In this document: positions 45,854-59,440 of the stretch, one piece after another
Layout of the letters: every line of letters begins with the position of its first letter
Numbering within the stretch: position 1 is the stretch's first letter
Assembly (NCBI GenBank): GCA_025174535.1
Contig: JALBUN010000020.1
Coordinates: 1 to 64,000 of the forward strand
Source of the DNA: Cantharellus purpuraceus
Taxonomy: Eukaryota > Basidiomycota > Agaricomycetes > Cantharellales > Hydnaceae
DNA length: 64,000 nucleotides
Direction: 5' to 3'
The notes under the pieces: model-generated
What the model saw: only the letters and a program-made list of their open reading frames with translations
Told to the model about the DNA's origin: nothing
The model's database searches: none
Made by a program: the position numbers and the translations under genes

Positions 45854-48610
45854 TCACATATCGTCCGTTGTGTTATCGTCCACCAACCTCGCATACTCGA
45901 GCAACAGACGGTACATCTAAAAATAAAATAAAAACAACACCATCAGCACCATTACAGTCACAAAAAACATCTCAGAGACAAAGACGCACATAAACCTCCA
46001 TGTCCTCCCATCTCCACATAGTCCTAACAAACTTTGCCGCATTTTCACCAATCTTCCGCGCCAGATCATCGTGCCCACGAGAACTATCGATGTGTGCCCC
46101 ATGAGAATCAGCGACAGGTGGGCCCACAAAGAACGCCATGACATTGTAAACATCTGAATAGTCTTGTTGTATGGGCTGCGACGGCCGATGTATCAGAGGC
46201 CGGTTTTATGTGCAAATGTAAGATGAGCACCCACTATATAATGGTAATATGGTATCAGCCTAGCGAGAATTGCGTCAGATTCGTGGGAGCGGGTAAGAAA
46301 AAAAACGACTTGCCAGTCTGAATTCCAATGCGGGAAGATGGTCGACTTTAAAACGACACTATTCACGTGGTTCATATGAACTCACGGCGGTGTGCAGAGA
46401 TAGGCTTGTGTACATACCTTCCCAACCCCAGAGAGGTAATAAAATCTGCACTATGTCCATTGGAATCTTTTGCGTGCCAGATCAGAAGGAAACTCTAGCA
46501 GCAATGACACGGCCAATGCTCACCCAAATCGAGAGCATACTTCCATCGGCTTCGCTCAATGCCCCAAATACCAAGACCATCATGCCAAGGCACCTCTTTC
46601 TTCATTGCGTCGCAGAAGCCATCCGCCTCGCTGCATTGAACAGCGGGTCCAATGAGTCCAACGTCTGCATAAAGGGTATTGAGGGTTGTACGAGGGTGAA
46701 GGTTGACTTCAAGTTTGCCCGCTGACGAAGGAAAGAGGAGGGGCACATTTTTAGACAGATATGGGGCTGAACTGGTTGCAGTAGTATCTGACCGATACAA
46801 CAAAACGGTCATCTCTCGAGTTCGACGGCTTTTAAGACGTCACTCACCATTTGTAAAGGTGAATGCGGCCCGTATTCTTTGACTTCCTCCTCTCCAACCA
46901 AGTGGCCCACCGACTCCTGGACGATACGAGCCACCAGTTGGAATGCCACGCCAAAACAGCTTGTTATACGTCTTTTCGGACCATGGCCTAGCGGTCTTCA
47001 AAGTAAATGGATCAAATCCCTGGGTACACACGAGTGGATGAGGGAGACATTAGAAAATAGATCTGGCAATGAAGCATACTGCTGTGTCTGGAAGAAGAAT
47101 TTCTGTCCCTGAAGGCAGTTTCCCAAATACAAACTCGGGGAAGATGCGGGACCCGCGGGCGGTATGCGTAGCGGAAAGAGAACCGTGCAAGTGAATGAGG
47201 GAAGGGTTAAGACAGAGGTCAGAGGCAAGTGAGGGTTCATAAATGAAGGTCGGTGAGTCGCCTTCGGTGAAACGACTGCGTCAAAATGCATATGAAAGTA
47301 TGGTGTTAAAATAAACGTACTCTGTTCTTGAAAAGTATGACTAGGATCGGTCAAGAAACTCTTGGGTGGTGGATTGAGGCATGCGCTGAAAATATCCTCT
47401 CGGCCATCACGGAAGGGGTTCTCGAGTTTCTGAAGCAACGACTGAGGTAAAGCTGCATCATATCACGAACGTAAGACAGTGTCATTGGACACTCGTGTCA
47501 CGTACCGCCCTTGTCCCCGAAAATCCACTCCTTTAGCTCACTACCCATGATTCTCCCACTTCGATCCTCGCCGCTCCCGTAGATGGTGAGATCGGGAAGC
47601 CACCGTGACACGCCCAGAACGAGGGAATAGACTAGATTGGCCCGCTTCTGCGAGAATCCCGGGCCTTTAAGCGCGAGGATATTCTGCGATGGGCGTATCT
47701 GGATAAACCGATGCTTGAAACTACGTAATCATGGTCGAAGTGCATGAACACAAACATCGATAATAAACCCAGACTTCTCGCTAGCTTCTCTCGCCTCATC
47801 TAGCCTTTCAAGAAGAGTAGAGCGGGGTAATGCAAGAAGGGGAGCTATGTCATTGTTAATCTGGTCAAACTAGAGGGCTCTATTCAATACATGACAGGAA
47901 AAAATTGCAGTGCGACTCCCACCTCATCAATGAGGATAAAATTATGTTCAACGGCAAAAGCATACCAGTCATCATAACCTCGAGGGGGAGCCCGATTATA
48001 ACGGCGTTTGTATTCTGCCCTGGCCTCGCGCAAGGTCTTGGATTGGCTAAACACATTTTGACAGACTGTTAGCAGTGGATCGAGAATGCCATAAAAGAAA
48101 GTAGAGTTTATGAATCGGACAGTCGTCATCAATAACATTGGACCAACATCACATATCTGTCTTCGTCAAGCGCTCTAAACCGGTACGCCATGGACATGAC
48201 AAGATGACTAGGTGCCCTATCTTTCACCCATGGCAGTGTCTCCGCAGTGCAAGGCTCGAGACGATTTGAAAGGACCCGACCAGTCCAAAAATCTAGTCTG
48301 ACTAGACTCACCGAGCTACAAGAGCATTCCATTTGATCTCAGCCTGATTAATGAGTTCCAATAAAGGATGCCCCTCTTTCATGTTCGTCTTGAGTAGTCC
48401 GCTCGGCAGATATTCATGTCGTAATTTGGGCGATGCCCTTCGGCCATGGTCTGGCGACGCAGCGGAACGCGGTTGGAACGTGTCACCCCCATTGTCGAGC
48501 GAAGAGCCGTAACGTGCAGAGAGAAGGCAAACTGTCAAGCCGATGATGAAAAGGAGACAAATTATTCGGGGAAGAGCCCGATGCATGCTGTGTTCAAAGC
48601 CATAGGCCAT
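45854..48610 (-). CDS. GT90/CAP10-like glycosyltransferase, type II membrane protein
   Basis: Family of glucosyl/xylosyl-transferases that includes the cryptococcal capsule protein CAP10; expected in the secretory pathway. It starts at 48610 (or the Met at 48586). Residues about 9-35 form a signal anchor (ALPRIICLLFIIGLTVCLL). After a long first intron (about 240 nt) come QSKTLREARAEYKRRYNRAP, PPRGYDDWYAFAVEHNFILIDE, and a lumenal domain. The catalytic part has KTYNKLFWRGIPTGGSYRPG, RIRAAFTF, DVGLIGPAVQC, KYALDLGE and SVVLKSTIFPHWNSDW. The last exons read KIGENAAKFVRTMWRWEDM and MYRLLLEYARLVDD before the stop at 45854. These blocks fall in the family order and lie in different frames joined by short introns. 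I did not fix every junction, but saw no stop that splicing cannot remove. It diverges from esterase 1. Confidence 0.85.
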
Positions 48611-49181
48611 GCCTATGCCACAATGTGGATGCTGAGGGCAGAAATTACTGTAATGAATCTATGGACGCCTGTGGGCGCCGCCGTCCCGTGTCCAGGCTCG
48701 CTCCAAAGCCCAGGTCTCCGTTCTTGATTACCTGCAAAATTGGATACAACCACAAACCATGATGAGGGAACTTTGGGGAGGTGTGATTGGAAGATTTAAA
48801 ACTGAAGTCTGTGCATGGAGATGTGTGGAGCGCAAGTACCTACAGATGACCTTTCACCAACGATTGAGTTAAAGGCCTTGCTTTCAACGTGTGCTAAGCA
48901 TTTGCTTTGACATAAGGTGAGCAGCGTGCTTCTATTTCCCAAGGTGATGATCTTCTAATCATCATGCATCAACGGTTATGTCGTTTCACGGCCGACCGTA
49001 CTCAGCTGACGGTTGCAATATGTCAGTTCGCGACAGCCAATGCACTTTCTATGTTTGTCATTCCAGGCACCGACAGATAGTCAGGGCCTTCCGCAAAGAC
49101 CTCGGCATTTATTTAGTGAATAAATGCAATGGGGAATTTGTTGTTGTCCCTCGTTCACCTCCGTCATCTTGATTCATTTGA

Positions 49182-51120
49182 ATGAGGTGCTTCGTAGTAG
49201 CTGTATTCGCCGCTTTGATTTCTCTCGGTCAGACACAGGACAATGGCTTAGCGGTAAACACACAGCAAGGTGCTGTGATAGGAACCCTCGTCATCCCACA
49301 AGTACGACGTTTCCTCGGTATTCCATACGCTGTCGCGAACAGATGGGAGGGCCCACAATTGCCACCAGTTCGTACGGCAAGCTTCTCGGCCACTAATTTC
49401 GGGCACTCGTGCATCCAGACGCTCAGTGCCAGTAATTTGGAGTTCCTGAAGCTAGTTGGCTTAGCAGGACAACAGGTCCAGGAGTCTGAAGATTGCTTGA
49501 GTCTGAATATCTGGACGCCGAGCAAGAATCGGAAACAGAACACTGCGGTGATGATGTGGATTTATGGTGGAAGTTTTGCATTTGGGACGGTGAGATCTTT
49601 GATGGGGATTCTTTTAAAGTTAACGAAAAATGGGAAATTCTCTTTAATAGAGCAACACGACATTATTCGATGGAGAAGCATTAGTGCGAGATAATGATGG
49701 TATTATTCTCGTCACTATAAATTACCGACTGAACATCTTCGGGTTTCCCGGATCGCCTCAACTCGTCAACCCCACAAAGTCTCAAAACTTCGGGGCACTA
49801 GACGTCCAAGCAGCCATACAATGGCTGCATGCCAATATCGCCGCCTTTGGAGGGGACCCCGAACGTATCACAATCTTTGGTCAGAGTGCTGGAAGTACAC
49901 TGGCATCAGCTTACACGTTCGCGAATCCAACTGATACGATCGTTAAAGGTGAGTCAGATGGATAGTGTTGTGATAGACGATGATGACATGACTACATACG
50001 TACAGGTGTTATTGAGCAATCTGGAAGGTAGGTCACCGTTTGATTCAGAGGAGAAACGTAGTAAAGATGGCCTTGGCAGTTTGGCGGGACAACCACAGCT
50101 GTTGACAGCCTTTGGTGGTGGACCCATGAAACCGACAAGCTGGAATACGGTCGCAAATGCAGTTAGTTGTGAAAACGGTGGGGTCCTAGACTTGCATTGT
50201 TTTCAATTTTCCAATGTCCTATATGAGCAGTATCGGCTCCAGAACAGCTCGCCTGTATGAAGGCAGTTCCATTCAGGACATTAGAAAATGCGGTTCTCAG
50301 CACTGGCCAAAGCTTCACCCCCATAGTAGACGGTACGTGGCTTCATTATCAAGTATGTTGCCATTTACCAAACCACGCGTATAGGAATCACCGTTTTCAC
50401 TGATACTGATGCTCGGTCCGCTGCTGGGAATTTCCTCCGCGTACCATTGCTTGTAGGAAATACTGCACAAGAGGGTGATGTATTCGTTGTAGTCACAGAG
50501 CAAGTAGGGCTTGGCTTCAATATTCCGGGTTTGAGCCAAGCATTAGGCGACGCGGTCACTCAAGTAAGAACTGACTCTTTTTCTTGGAATTAATGAGCCC
50601 AACCTTCATGTAGATAGGTTTCAATTGTCCTACTGGGACAACCGCTGGTGATTACGTGACGTCGGGTGTGCCAGTCTGGAGATATCAGTACGATGGTATT
50701 GATTTCCATGGAACTTTGCTCCCGTTTCCCCCTCAGTTAATCTGTGCATTTCCAGCCATCTTCCCAGACATCTCCACATTTCCCGAATTGCGCGCGTTCC
50801 ACGCGTCCGAGATTCCGATTGTTTTTGGGACCTATAACTCGTCTCCTTTTGGGCCACCTACCGGCGCCGAAATATCGCTCTCGAGCTATGTGCAAGATGC
50901 ATGGGTGACATTCGCGCGTGATCCGCAACGAGGACTGACCAACTTCGGGTGGCCCCAATACCATCCAGACACCGCTAGTCTTGTTCGGATTGGAAATTCC
51001 GCTAATCAGACTGGCGTTGTATTCGCACACGGGGACTCCTTTGACGGTGGCTGCCAGCTCACCGAGGCCACTCTTAATCTTGTTTCGCAGCTTATTAATC
51101 TATTGGGGGGCCTCCTTTGA
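49182..51120 (+). CDS. Secreted type-B carboxylesterase/lipase 1
   Basis: Serine hydrolase of the alpha/beta-hydrolase fold, expected outside the cell. Exons 49182-49589, 49651-49948, 50006-50027, 50080-50177, 50243-50332, 50385-50563, 50614-50695 and 50756-51120 give 513 residues. Signal peptide about residues 1-18 (MRCFVVAVFAALISLGQT). Then RRFLGIPYA, SEDCLSLNIWTP (type-B signature), MWIYGGSFAFG (oxyanion hole), and ERITIFGQSAGS with nucleophile Ser (about S215). The acid is Glu in AQEGD (about E335) and the base is His in RAFHASEIPIVFGTY (about H408). Cysteines are placed as in fungal lipases of this family. The usual Gly-Glu-Ser-Ala-Gly is Gly-Gln-Ser-Ala-Gly. It appears intact. It is highly similar to the copy at 55760 including introns; the substrate is unknown. 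Confidence 0.93.
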
Positions 51121-52996
51121 GACATCCTGCCACATGGAATACTATTCATAGTTTTATGGAGCGAGGTCATATATAAGTCAAATGGCGACCAACGAAAGTT
51201 CACCTAAAAGAACCACTAGAATTTTCCGGGTCAAATCCCCTATCCACATTACAGGATGTGAGTGCTATGCATCAGATGATTATGAGACCCGATATGTCTA
51301 TTCTCGGAGTGGGAGAACATATGCGAGTGGAGAGGCGTGTCAGGAGAGCAAAGATAACTAGGGAGAGACAGAAAAAACGATAGGGAAGAGAAACAATCAG
51401 AAGCACATCCAAACAACTAGGACGCAAGGCACCACTCAAAGCCCCCCGGAGCTCGGAAACGTCATCTCTATCGTTACCAGTATGATCACTTCAATTTGTG
51501 CCTTGAATGTCTTTAGACCAAAGCTAGAGCTATAGCCAATAGACAAAAATGAGATGTAGCTCCTTGGTGAACGAGCCCAATAGCTAGGCCGACGGCACGC
51601 TTGGCGACTGCTGAATTCGAGAAACAACCATATGAGGAAGTGGACAGTGGTTGCTGGGATTCGTATATAAGATCCAAGGACTAACACCAATATCTTCGAC
51701 TACTGTTGAATGTAAGCCATTTCGCAATGATGTACCGATAACCACCAACTTAGCTTGATACACGTCACAGTTCCGACAACTGCAACTGGAGCAAAATAGC
51801 TGCAACGGTCAAATTAGCTGTCCAAAATAATTATTGACTCATTACATAGGTCAAGGGTTCACCTATCGTGCTGTACACCCCTCATATGATACCCCTCTCT
51901 AAGTGGTTTCTGTATAGACACTCGTGACAAAAGGACACAGGGCCAGTTCTCCGCAGACAAGCCAACAGGGATGTCGCTAGCAGTGCACCTGATCCAATTG
52001 CTAGAGGCACTATTCAGATGAGCAGTACATACAATTTGAAAGCGAACTGGGATCACAGTTACGTGACATAGTTGTTGTAACAACCTTCCGCGGGTGCGCC
52101 GGGAGGAGACGTCAGCCCAAAGATATGCATGTTCTGTGTGCCGGCAAGATCTAAGATGATCTGCATACTTGAGAAGACTCCATATGCCGTGAATCAGGCA
52201 CAAGTATAGCAATTATATGTCTTCCCGGAGCAAATGCCGGTGATTGGCAGACACTGGCCGCTGACTTTGAAATTTTTTTGACAACTGAGCGAAAAGCCTG
52301 ACAGCTACTCCATGTAATGCAAAGCGCAGAAAGCTTAACCTGAGTTCTTCAGCATGCTACCGCATATGAGTTGAAACGTGTCGATTGCTGCAGCGGGAGA
52401 GCCTGCGGCTGTGAGTGAGACCCCATTCGTTACATAAAAGCTTATTCTGAACTTCTCTCGGCTCATTTCACCGTTTAACAATAATTAAGGTAGTTCCCGA
52501 GAATCTCCAAAGAGTATAATCATCACTCATATCGACACCGTGAAGGCACTTGTACTCAGACAATTTCTTTTGACGTGTCGTGATCCGTGTTTGGCTTCAA
52601 TTTACAGCACTCCAAACCCGACAGATATTGTCGTACATCTCGTCCACCAAATGGCACCTGGGGTTTTACAACTTGCGTATGTAAATTGCGTTGGCAAAGC
52701 TGGATACCCTGACTTCATATGCATCGAAGTTGCTCCGTGGTGTTTTGGAAAACTTTAATTAAGGTCAGGTCTCGAAGCGATGTCAGAGGCTTTAATCAGG
52801 AGATGAAATACGTAAACCCCACCACTGACATCATTCTTTGGACGTTGGGAACCCATCATCGAGATCCATCGTCTGCTGGTATAAAACCAAACACCGTGCA
52901 TATTTTCCCCTTTGTACAGGCAGCACACTGCATAACATTATGTTTCGCCTCAACTGTTTTCTGACACAAAATGACTGCATCTCTTCAACCACCGCG
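51121..52996. other. Intergenic, no gene recognised
   Basis: Between esterase 1 and the P450. Only short frames without splice links are present. A TATAAAA at about 52880, some 115 bases before the P450 start, may be its core promoter. Confidence 0.5.
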
Positions 52997-55159
52997 ATGG
53001 TGGCCTTTGCCTCCGGTCTTCTGCTGATCTCAGGATCTCTAATCTACTTGTACATCATTTGGGGGACCACTTCCACTAAAGTGAGCTGATTTCTTCGTTC
53101 ATGTGGACTCATTTTGCTGACTCGTACCCTTCAAGCGAACAAGTCACAGTCGCTTGTATCCACCCGTCATTCACATACCAGTTAGCCCATTAGCTTTGAT
53201 CACATGGTTTGTCGTACTATGATTGCTCAGGCAGACGCAATGTTTCATCATCCACGTGAAGCATACGAGTCAGCGCTCCAAGAGCACGGGCCTATTATAG
53301 GCGTACCGAGAAAGGGCCGGGTTCGTCCCACGTAGAACGCGTAATCTCATCTGACCGACTAAGGGTAGCTTGAATACATTGTCAATCGCGAGTTCACGAA
53401 AAGCGTCTTTTCGGATGACAAGACGTTGAGTTTCGAGCTCGGGGTTGCATCTGTATGTGGTTGAATGTGTCCCGACACTAACATACACATGGGACTTCCC
53501 AGATTCTCAATCTTAGGCCAGTGATTGCCCTGGGAGGGAAGACCTTCTTTAAGGACCTCGATAGGTTGGTCACTGAGGGCATAAACCCAAGGCTACTACA
53601 CATTGTCCCCCAAGGTATTGATTTGATTGTTATCTGTACTAAAAGCCCCCATTCATCCCACGATTGTTAGTATTCCCTGTATTTCGTAGGAGGGCTAAGG
53701 AATTACTTAACACAACCTCGTCAAATAGTGCTGATCCACAAGCTGTCGACATCTTTGAATTTGCCCACCGATCCATTGCAGAAGCGATGATCATTTTGAT
53801 TCTGGGAAAGGTACGTGGTGTTTGTCGTCTGTCTTGTCTCCTTAGGTATACCGGTGCTTCAGAGCTATATCAACGATAGAAATTTGAAGACAGTTGAAGT
53901 TGTTGCTGCCGATATCGCCATCCTGACAGGCATATACCAGAACACCTCCGTGTTTGCCCGTCAGTTTCCTCTCGTATGGATGATCTTCACATGGTACGAT
54001 CAAGTCTACCTAATGCCTCTACGTTGAGTTGCATGAACGTTCATAGGCTGCGCGTGATGGTCCTGTCAGTGGGGTTAGGGTTTTGTCGAGTAATAGGCCC
54101 ATCATTATGGTATGAACTGCGTTCGCGTACATTTAGGATCAGACCGGGGAAAGGAATCGATGATGATAATTTCGAGGTGAAGTGGACAGTTTTCGTCCCT
54201 TGCTTACGATTCTATTTAACGACCTTAGGAACCTCTCCTATATTATATGGGAAGGATGCAAGCCTCTGCGGATGGAAAGCTGTCTATCATCGGTGTACTG
54301 TGGACAATATGCTTATGCATTGGGTAGGGTTTAAAGTCTTCATAGTGGCAACCGTTCTCATATAAACATTTTTCAAGACTTTTCTTTGCATCTGTGCACC
54401 AAACGTGTGTATGATCCTATCGATAACCTTTAGTAACTAAACCCCGAATGTCAATGGCCTTAGGGCATCCGTGGCAGTTTGGGTTGTCTTTGAGCTCTCG
54501 TCGCGCCCTTCATACATCTCGACTATTCGTGATGAGATCGCAGCTGTAGCCGAGGTTACAGCTCACGGCGAGACAACGCTGTCGTATGATTCTCTACGCA
54601 ATGCGAAATACCTCGATTCATTTGTGAGAGAGGTGATGCGTACAAAAGGGGATACTTTAGCTGTGACGAGAGAGACCACAACTGATGTGCCTATGGGGGG
54701 GTATATTATTCCCAAAGGTGAGGTGATCCATGATCCCGAGCTGGCGTTTATTGACCTTGCGAGTTCAGGGCATCTCGTAATTCCTTTGACATCACTGTCC
54801 CATCAGAGTCAAGAGATTCATGGAGATCAAGCTTCGGTGTTCAATGGATTTCGCTGGGTAGAAACTGGGGAACCAGCCACAATGTTAAGTCTTGGTTACT
54901 TTCCTTTTGGACTCAATCGCTGGGCATGCCCCGGAAGAGTTCTTGCTGTCGCCGGTGAGTCAGAATCAGAGTATTGAGTGCGGCACTTATTTTCTTGTGA
55001 TCAGAGATTAAGATGATTGTAATGTCCCTGTTTTCAATAGCGACTCCAGCACTAGAAGGTGGAAAGTATGTTGTTGTCGACCCTCTAAACATCACAAGCG
55101 TTCCCCCAAAAGGAAGGGTTCATCTGCAACCGTTGAAGACGCCTGTATTGGCTGGGTAA
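52997..55159 (+). CDS. Cytochrome P450 monooxygenase, 13 exons
   Basis: Microsomal heme-thiolate monooxygenase. Exons 52997-53080, 53136-53180, 53231-53320, 53369-53452, 53503-53614, 53671-53810, 53863-53993, 54047-54176, 54229-54323, 54378-54404, 54464-54717, 54769-54954 and 55005-55159 sum to 1533 nt, 510 residues. The N-terminal membrane anchor is MVAFASGLLLISGSLIYLY. Then ADAMFHHPREAYESAL, EFAHRSIAEAMIILILGK, and an I-helix region FASVHQTASVAVW, which is formed across a 27-nt exon. ExxR is EVMR in helix K, then TRETTTDVPMGGYIIPKG, FRWVETGEPA, and the heme loop FGLNRWACPGR with ligand Cys (about C451). It ends KTPVLAG. The raw sequence looks broken, but every stop falls in an intron. Family features suggest a basidiomycete-type P450; the substrate is unknown. 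Confidence 0.9.
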
Positions 55160-55759
55160 GGGGAAGGGCGTCTGACTACGATATCGCTGAGGAAGTTCTC
55201 TAGCTGACACGTAGCAACCGAGAATGTTAGTTATGGTAAAATATAATTGATGATTCAATCAAGTTGCGTGATGCATGCCTGACGTGAAAAATAGAGACCT
55301 TGAAGTGTGTGCATTCGAACTTTTCATGCCGCTCGTATCCAACTTCTCGAGGTATTTATCTCTTTCACCCCCTGCTCAAGTTGACCACGCGATGCATCAC
55401 CGCCTTAGTCATCAAGAAGTTCGGCACCAGCTTCGAGCGTAGAACGGATCGCTTCCTGGCATTTCATAGATCAAGCTGTCACTTGCCGAATTCAACCTGC
55501 CTTACCTCGGAGTAAGTTATCATCAACAAGTCCTGGGCACTAGTTTGTTAGATAAAGTGAGTAGTGCACTGTACTTCGGACTGGCAATGTTCAACATCAA
55601 TTAGCAATAGCCGATGTACTCCTGCCACCGACACTGGCAGATGGTCGGCCTTCCGCAGTAATGTTGGCATTTTATGGATGAATGCAAATGGGGACTTTTC
55701 TGTTCTCCCCTTCAACCTGCTCTTTCACCTCCGTTACCTGCTACCGTGCTCATTTTTGA
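55160..55759. other. P450-esterase 2 spacer
   Basis: The last 150 bases resemble the region just upstream of esterase 1 (shared GG(C/T)CTTCCGCA and GG(C)ATTTAT-type segments), so the duplication of the esterase includes its promoter. No gene is here. Confidence 0.6.
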
Positions 55760-57683
55760 ATGCGGTGCCTCGCAGTAGCTGTATTCGCCGCTTTGATCTC
55801 CCTCGGTCAAACACAAGGCAATGGCTTAACGGTAAACACGCAACAAGGTTCTGTGACAGGAACTCTCGTCATCCCACAAGTACGACGTTTCCTCGGTATT
55901 CCATACGCTGTCGCGAACAGATGGGAAGCCCCACAATTGCCACCAGCTCGTACGACAACGTTCTCGGCCACTAATTTCGGGCACTCGTGCATCCAGACGC
56001 TCAGTGCCAGTAATTTGGAGTTCCTGAAGCTAGTTGGCCTAGCAGGACAACAGGTCCAGGAGTCTGAAGATTGCCTGAGCCTGAATATCTGGACGCCGAG
56101 TAAGAGTCGGAAACAGAACACAGCTGTGATGATGTGGATTTACGGCGGGGGCTTCGCATTTGGGACGGTGAGATATCTTCAACGCCGTCTTTTAACGACT
56201 ATCCTGACTTCTGTGGCAGAGCAACACGTCATTTTATGATGGAGAAGCATTGGTGCGAAATAATGATGATATAACTGTTGTCACTATAAATTATCGATTG
56301 AACATCTTTGGCTTTCCCGGATCGCCTCAACTCGTCAGTACCACAAAGTCTCAAAACTTCGGGGCACTAGACGTCCAAGCAGCCATACAATGGTTGCATG
56401 CCAACATTGCCTCCTTTGGAGGGGACCCCGAACGCATTACAATATTCGGTCAGAGTGCTGGAAGTGCATTGGCATCAGCTTACACGTTCGCGAATCCAGC
56501 CGACACCATTGTCAAAGGTGAGTTGGATGGATAGTATGATGATAGCTGACGATAAAATGACTACGCACAGGTGTCATTGAGCAATCTGGAAGGTTGGTCT
56601 TGTTTGATAGAAAAGAGTTACGCAGTATCGACGAGTCATTTTCAGTTTGGCTGGACAGTCACCGGCGTTGACAGCCTTCGGCGGACCAATAAATTCGAAG
56701 AGCTGGAACACGGTCGCTAATGCAGTTGGTTGCAATAACGGTACGGTCATAGACTTGTGTCGATTCGAAATATCCAATGTCCTGCATGAATAGTATCGAC
56801 ACCAGCACAGTTCACCTGTATGAAGGCGGTTCCATTCAGGACTCTAGAAAACGCGGTTATCAGCACTGGCCAAGGTTTCGTCCCTATAGCTGACGGTGCG
56901 TTGCTTCACCATAGGGTGCATTGCTACTGACCGAATCGAATGGGATAGGAATCACTATTTTCGTAGATACTGATGCTCGCTCAGCTTCTGGAAGATTCCT
57001 TCGCGTACCATTGCTTGTGGGAAGTACAGCACAAGAGGGTGATGTCTTCATCGTCAGTGCCGAGCAGTTAAGCCTGGGCGTTAACGTCCCGGGTTTGAGC
57101 CAAGCATTGGGCGACGCTGTCACTCAAGTAAGAGTTATCTTTGCTCATTAAACTAATAAAGCCAACTTTCGTACAGATAGCTTTCAATTGTCCTGCTGGA
57201 ACAACCTCCGGTGATTACGTGACGTCGGGTGTGCCAGTCTGGAGATATCAATACGATGGTATGGAGTTCCATGAAACCTCGAACCTGACCCTCTCTTGGT
57301 TAATCTGTGCATTTCCAGCCATCTTCCCAGACATCTCCACATTTCCCGAATTGCGCGCGTTCCACGCGTCCGAGATTCCGATTGTTTTTGGGACCTATAA
57401 CTCGTCTCCTTTTGGGCCACCTACCGGCGCCGAAATATCGCTCTCGAGCTATGTACAGGATGCATGGGTGACATTCGCGCGTGATCCGCAACGAGGACTG
57501 ATCAACTTCGGGTGGCCCCAATACAATCCAAACACTGCCAGTCTTGTTCGGATCGGAAATTCTGCCAATCAGACCGGCGTTATATTCGCCCCAGGAAACT
57601 CGTTTGACAGTGGCTGCCAGCTCACCGAAGCTGTTTTCACTCTTGTCTCGGAACTTATTAACCTATTAGGAGGTCTCTTTTAA
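55760..57683 (+). CDS. Secreted type-B carboxylesterase/lipase 2
   Basis: Paralog of the gene at 49182. Exons 55760-56167, 56220-56517, 56571-56592, 56646-56740, 56806-56895, 56949-57127, 57177-57258 and 57319-57683 give 512 residues. Exon lengths are identical to the first copy except one codon in exon 4. Signal peptide MRCLAVAVFAALISLG. Same catalytic set: GQSAGS, AQEGD, RAFHASE, with the oxyanion-hole loop IYGGGFAFG closer to consensus than in copy 1. Exons are much more alike than introns, and both genes are open, so both are likely functional. The Gypsy LTR begins about 100 bases downstream. Confidence 0.93.
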
Positions 57684-57785
57684 GGCATTCTGCCACAAGG
57701 CAAGACTTTCTCTCTGACAATGCCCTATGAATACAATTTATTATAATTGAGAAGCAAGGAGACAGTCTAATTCAATCTGACACGA

Positions 57786-58001
57786 TGTAAGGAGCCGGCC
57801 TAAACCGGAGTCCTGAACGGTAGTATAGATAATCTCTGACTAAACTAAGCTCTGAGACATGTCTATCATATATAGGTAGATAGGGTAGATACATGTACAC
57901 TAGAAAAATAGGAGTCCCCTGGACCTCGACTATATACTTGGTTACAACTGGTCTACTGATTGTACTAAGTTGCCTCGAAGTCCGAAGTTATAACTCTTAC
58001 A
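57786..58001 (+). mobile_element. Gypsy-type 5' LTR
   Basis: A 216-bp unit starting TGTAAGGAGCC and ending AACTCTTACA, with TGTAAG/CTTACA inverted ends. It is followed by an untranslated leader and a gag-like frame. No matching 3' LTR is found in the window, so the boundary rests on the end motifs alone. Confidence 0.6.
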
Positions 58002-59440
58002 TCTTTTTTGACCTTCAATAAATCCAAGTACTGGTCAGGCTCCCGGACTGATCACCCGGTGAGTCAACGGCCTTAAAAGCTTAACTGAATATACTGCAGA
58101 AATGTCGACAAGAGCCGGAAGGACGTACCAGACGATAGAAGACTCGCATAGAAGAGCGACTCCTGTCATATCCCATGGGGATACAGTCCAAGGTGGAAGA
58201 GCGTCTTCCACCCCACCAAGTGCACAAACGAATCTTGGAACCGATGGAGGACCAATGAACCCATCGACACTCCTCAGGTCCACAAGGGACCGAAGTGGCA
58301 GAGAAGAGGCTTCTCTTGTCACTATGACAGGTAATGTAATGCCTGAAAATATCGCTTTACCCCCCTCCGAGCATGGAGTGGAGGCGCGAGTTGACGTGCC
58401 CGGGGAGGCCTCCCATGTGGAGAGCTTTGATACCGCCCCTGAGAACTTGAACTCAGTGAAGGCGAGAGCGCAGCCCTCCGAAAGGGAGGAGGCTTCTACT
58501 ATGAAGCTTGATGTTGAAGTTGATACGCATGACATCACTGGTGAACGACTGAATCTGAGCAGATATATTACCCCTCCTCGTTTTGCTATGGTTTCCTCAC
58601 CGTAAGAAAAGGGAGACAGAAGCTATAGACACTACACGATTTTCCCCTAAGTGGTTCAGAAGAGTGAGAATTGGGAAAAATGACAAAGTACAAAAGGAAC
58701 ATGCCACTATGGAACCAACTCATTGGAGTGACTTCGATGGCTCTGAACATCCTTATGGGGAGATCCCAGAAAATTGGAAGCAAGTGGCCCTGGGCTCAGT
58801 AAATCAAGTCCTAACCGGAAGGGCTAAGAAACGACAAGTCAGGAAGAATGTTAAACCTGATGAAGCGTACTCATGGTTTATAATGAGCATCGTCGAAGGT
58901 TTAGATGAACAAACCCAGAAAAGGATCTATACAAGGGCAGAAAAGTCAAAGACTTTGATGCATTGAATGATTCAAGTTCAGATGCATCCAGCAAGAAAGT
59001 ATCACCAAAGAAAGGACGCCACTTACAGTCAAGATTTACAACTGTCATTGAACCCGATAAGATAAAATTGTCAAAAAATACTACTATAACAGAAGAAGGT
59101 ATTGCCGTGAATAGGCAGAGAAGTTTCTTACCTCTTGTAACCCCTCCAAGAATGAAGAAAAGTGATAGGTTACCTGACATATTTCAGTTATGAGGAATAA
59201 CCCCGGGAGGCGAGTCACAGTGACTGGAAATACCTAGAGGGATATGAGATCCACTTGGACAAGTACCTCCTACTAGTTACCTTGCGAAAATAGCAGCCCC
59301 TGCCAGAGAACCTGATCCAGGAGGATCCGACTCTTCAGATTCAGACACATTGTCTGGAAGAAGTTCCCTAACTGAAGGGGAAAGGTGGAGGAAGATTATG
59401 AAGCATAAGCGCTACAAAAGAGAGAGAAACTTAGAATTGA

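Noticed and set aside
54290..54470. Pseudogene call for the P450
   Set aside because: Apparent stops fall in introns; a 27-nt exon restores the I-helix motif and total exon length is divisible by three.
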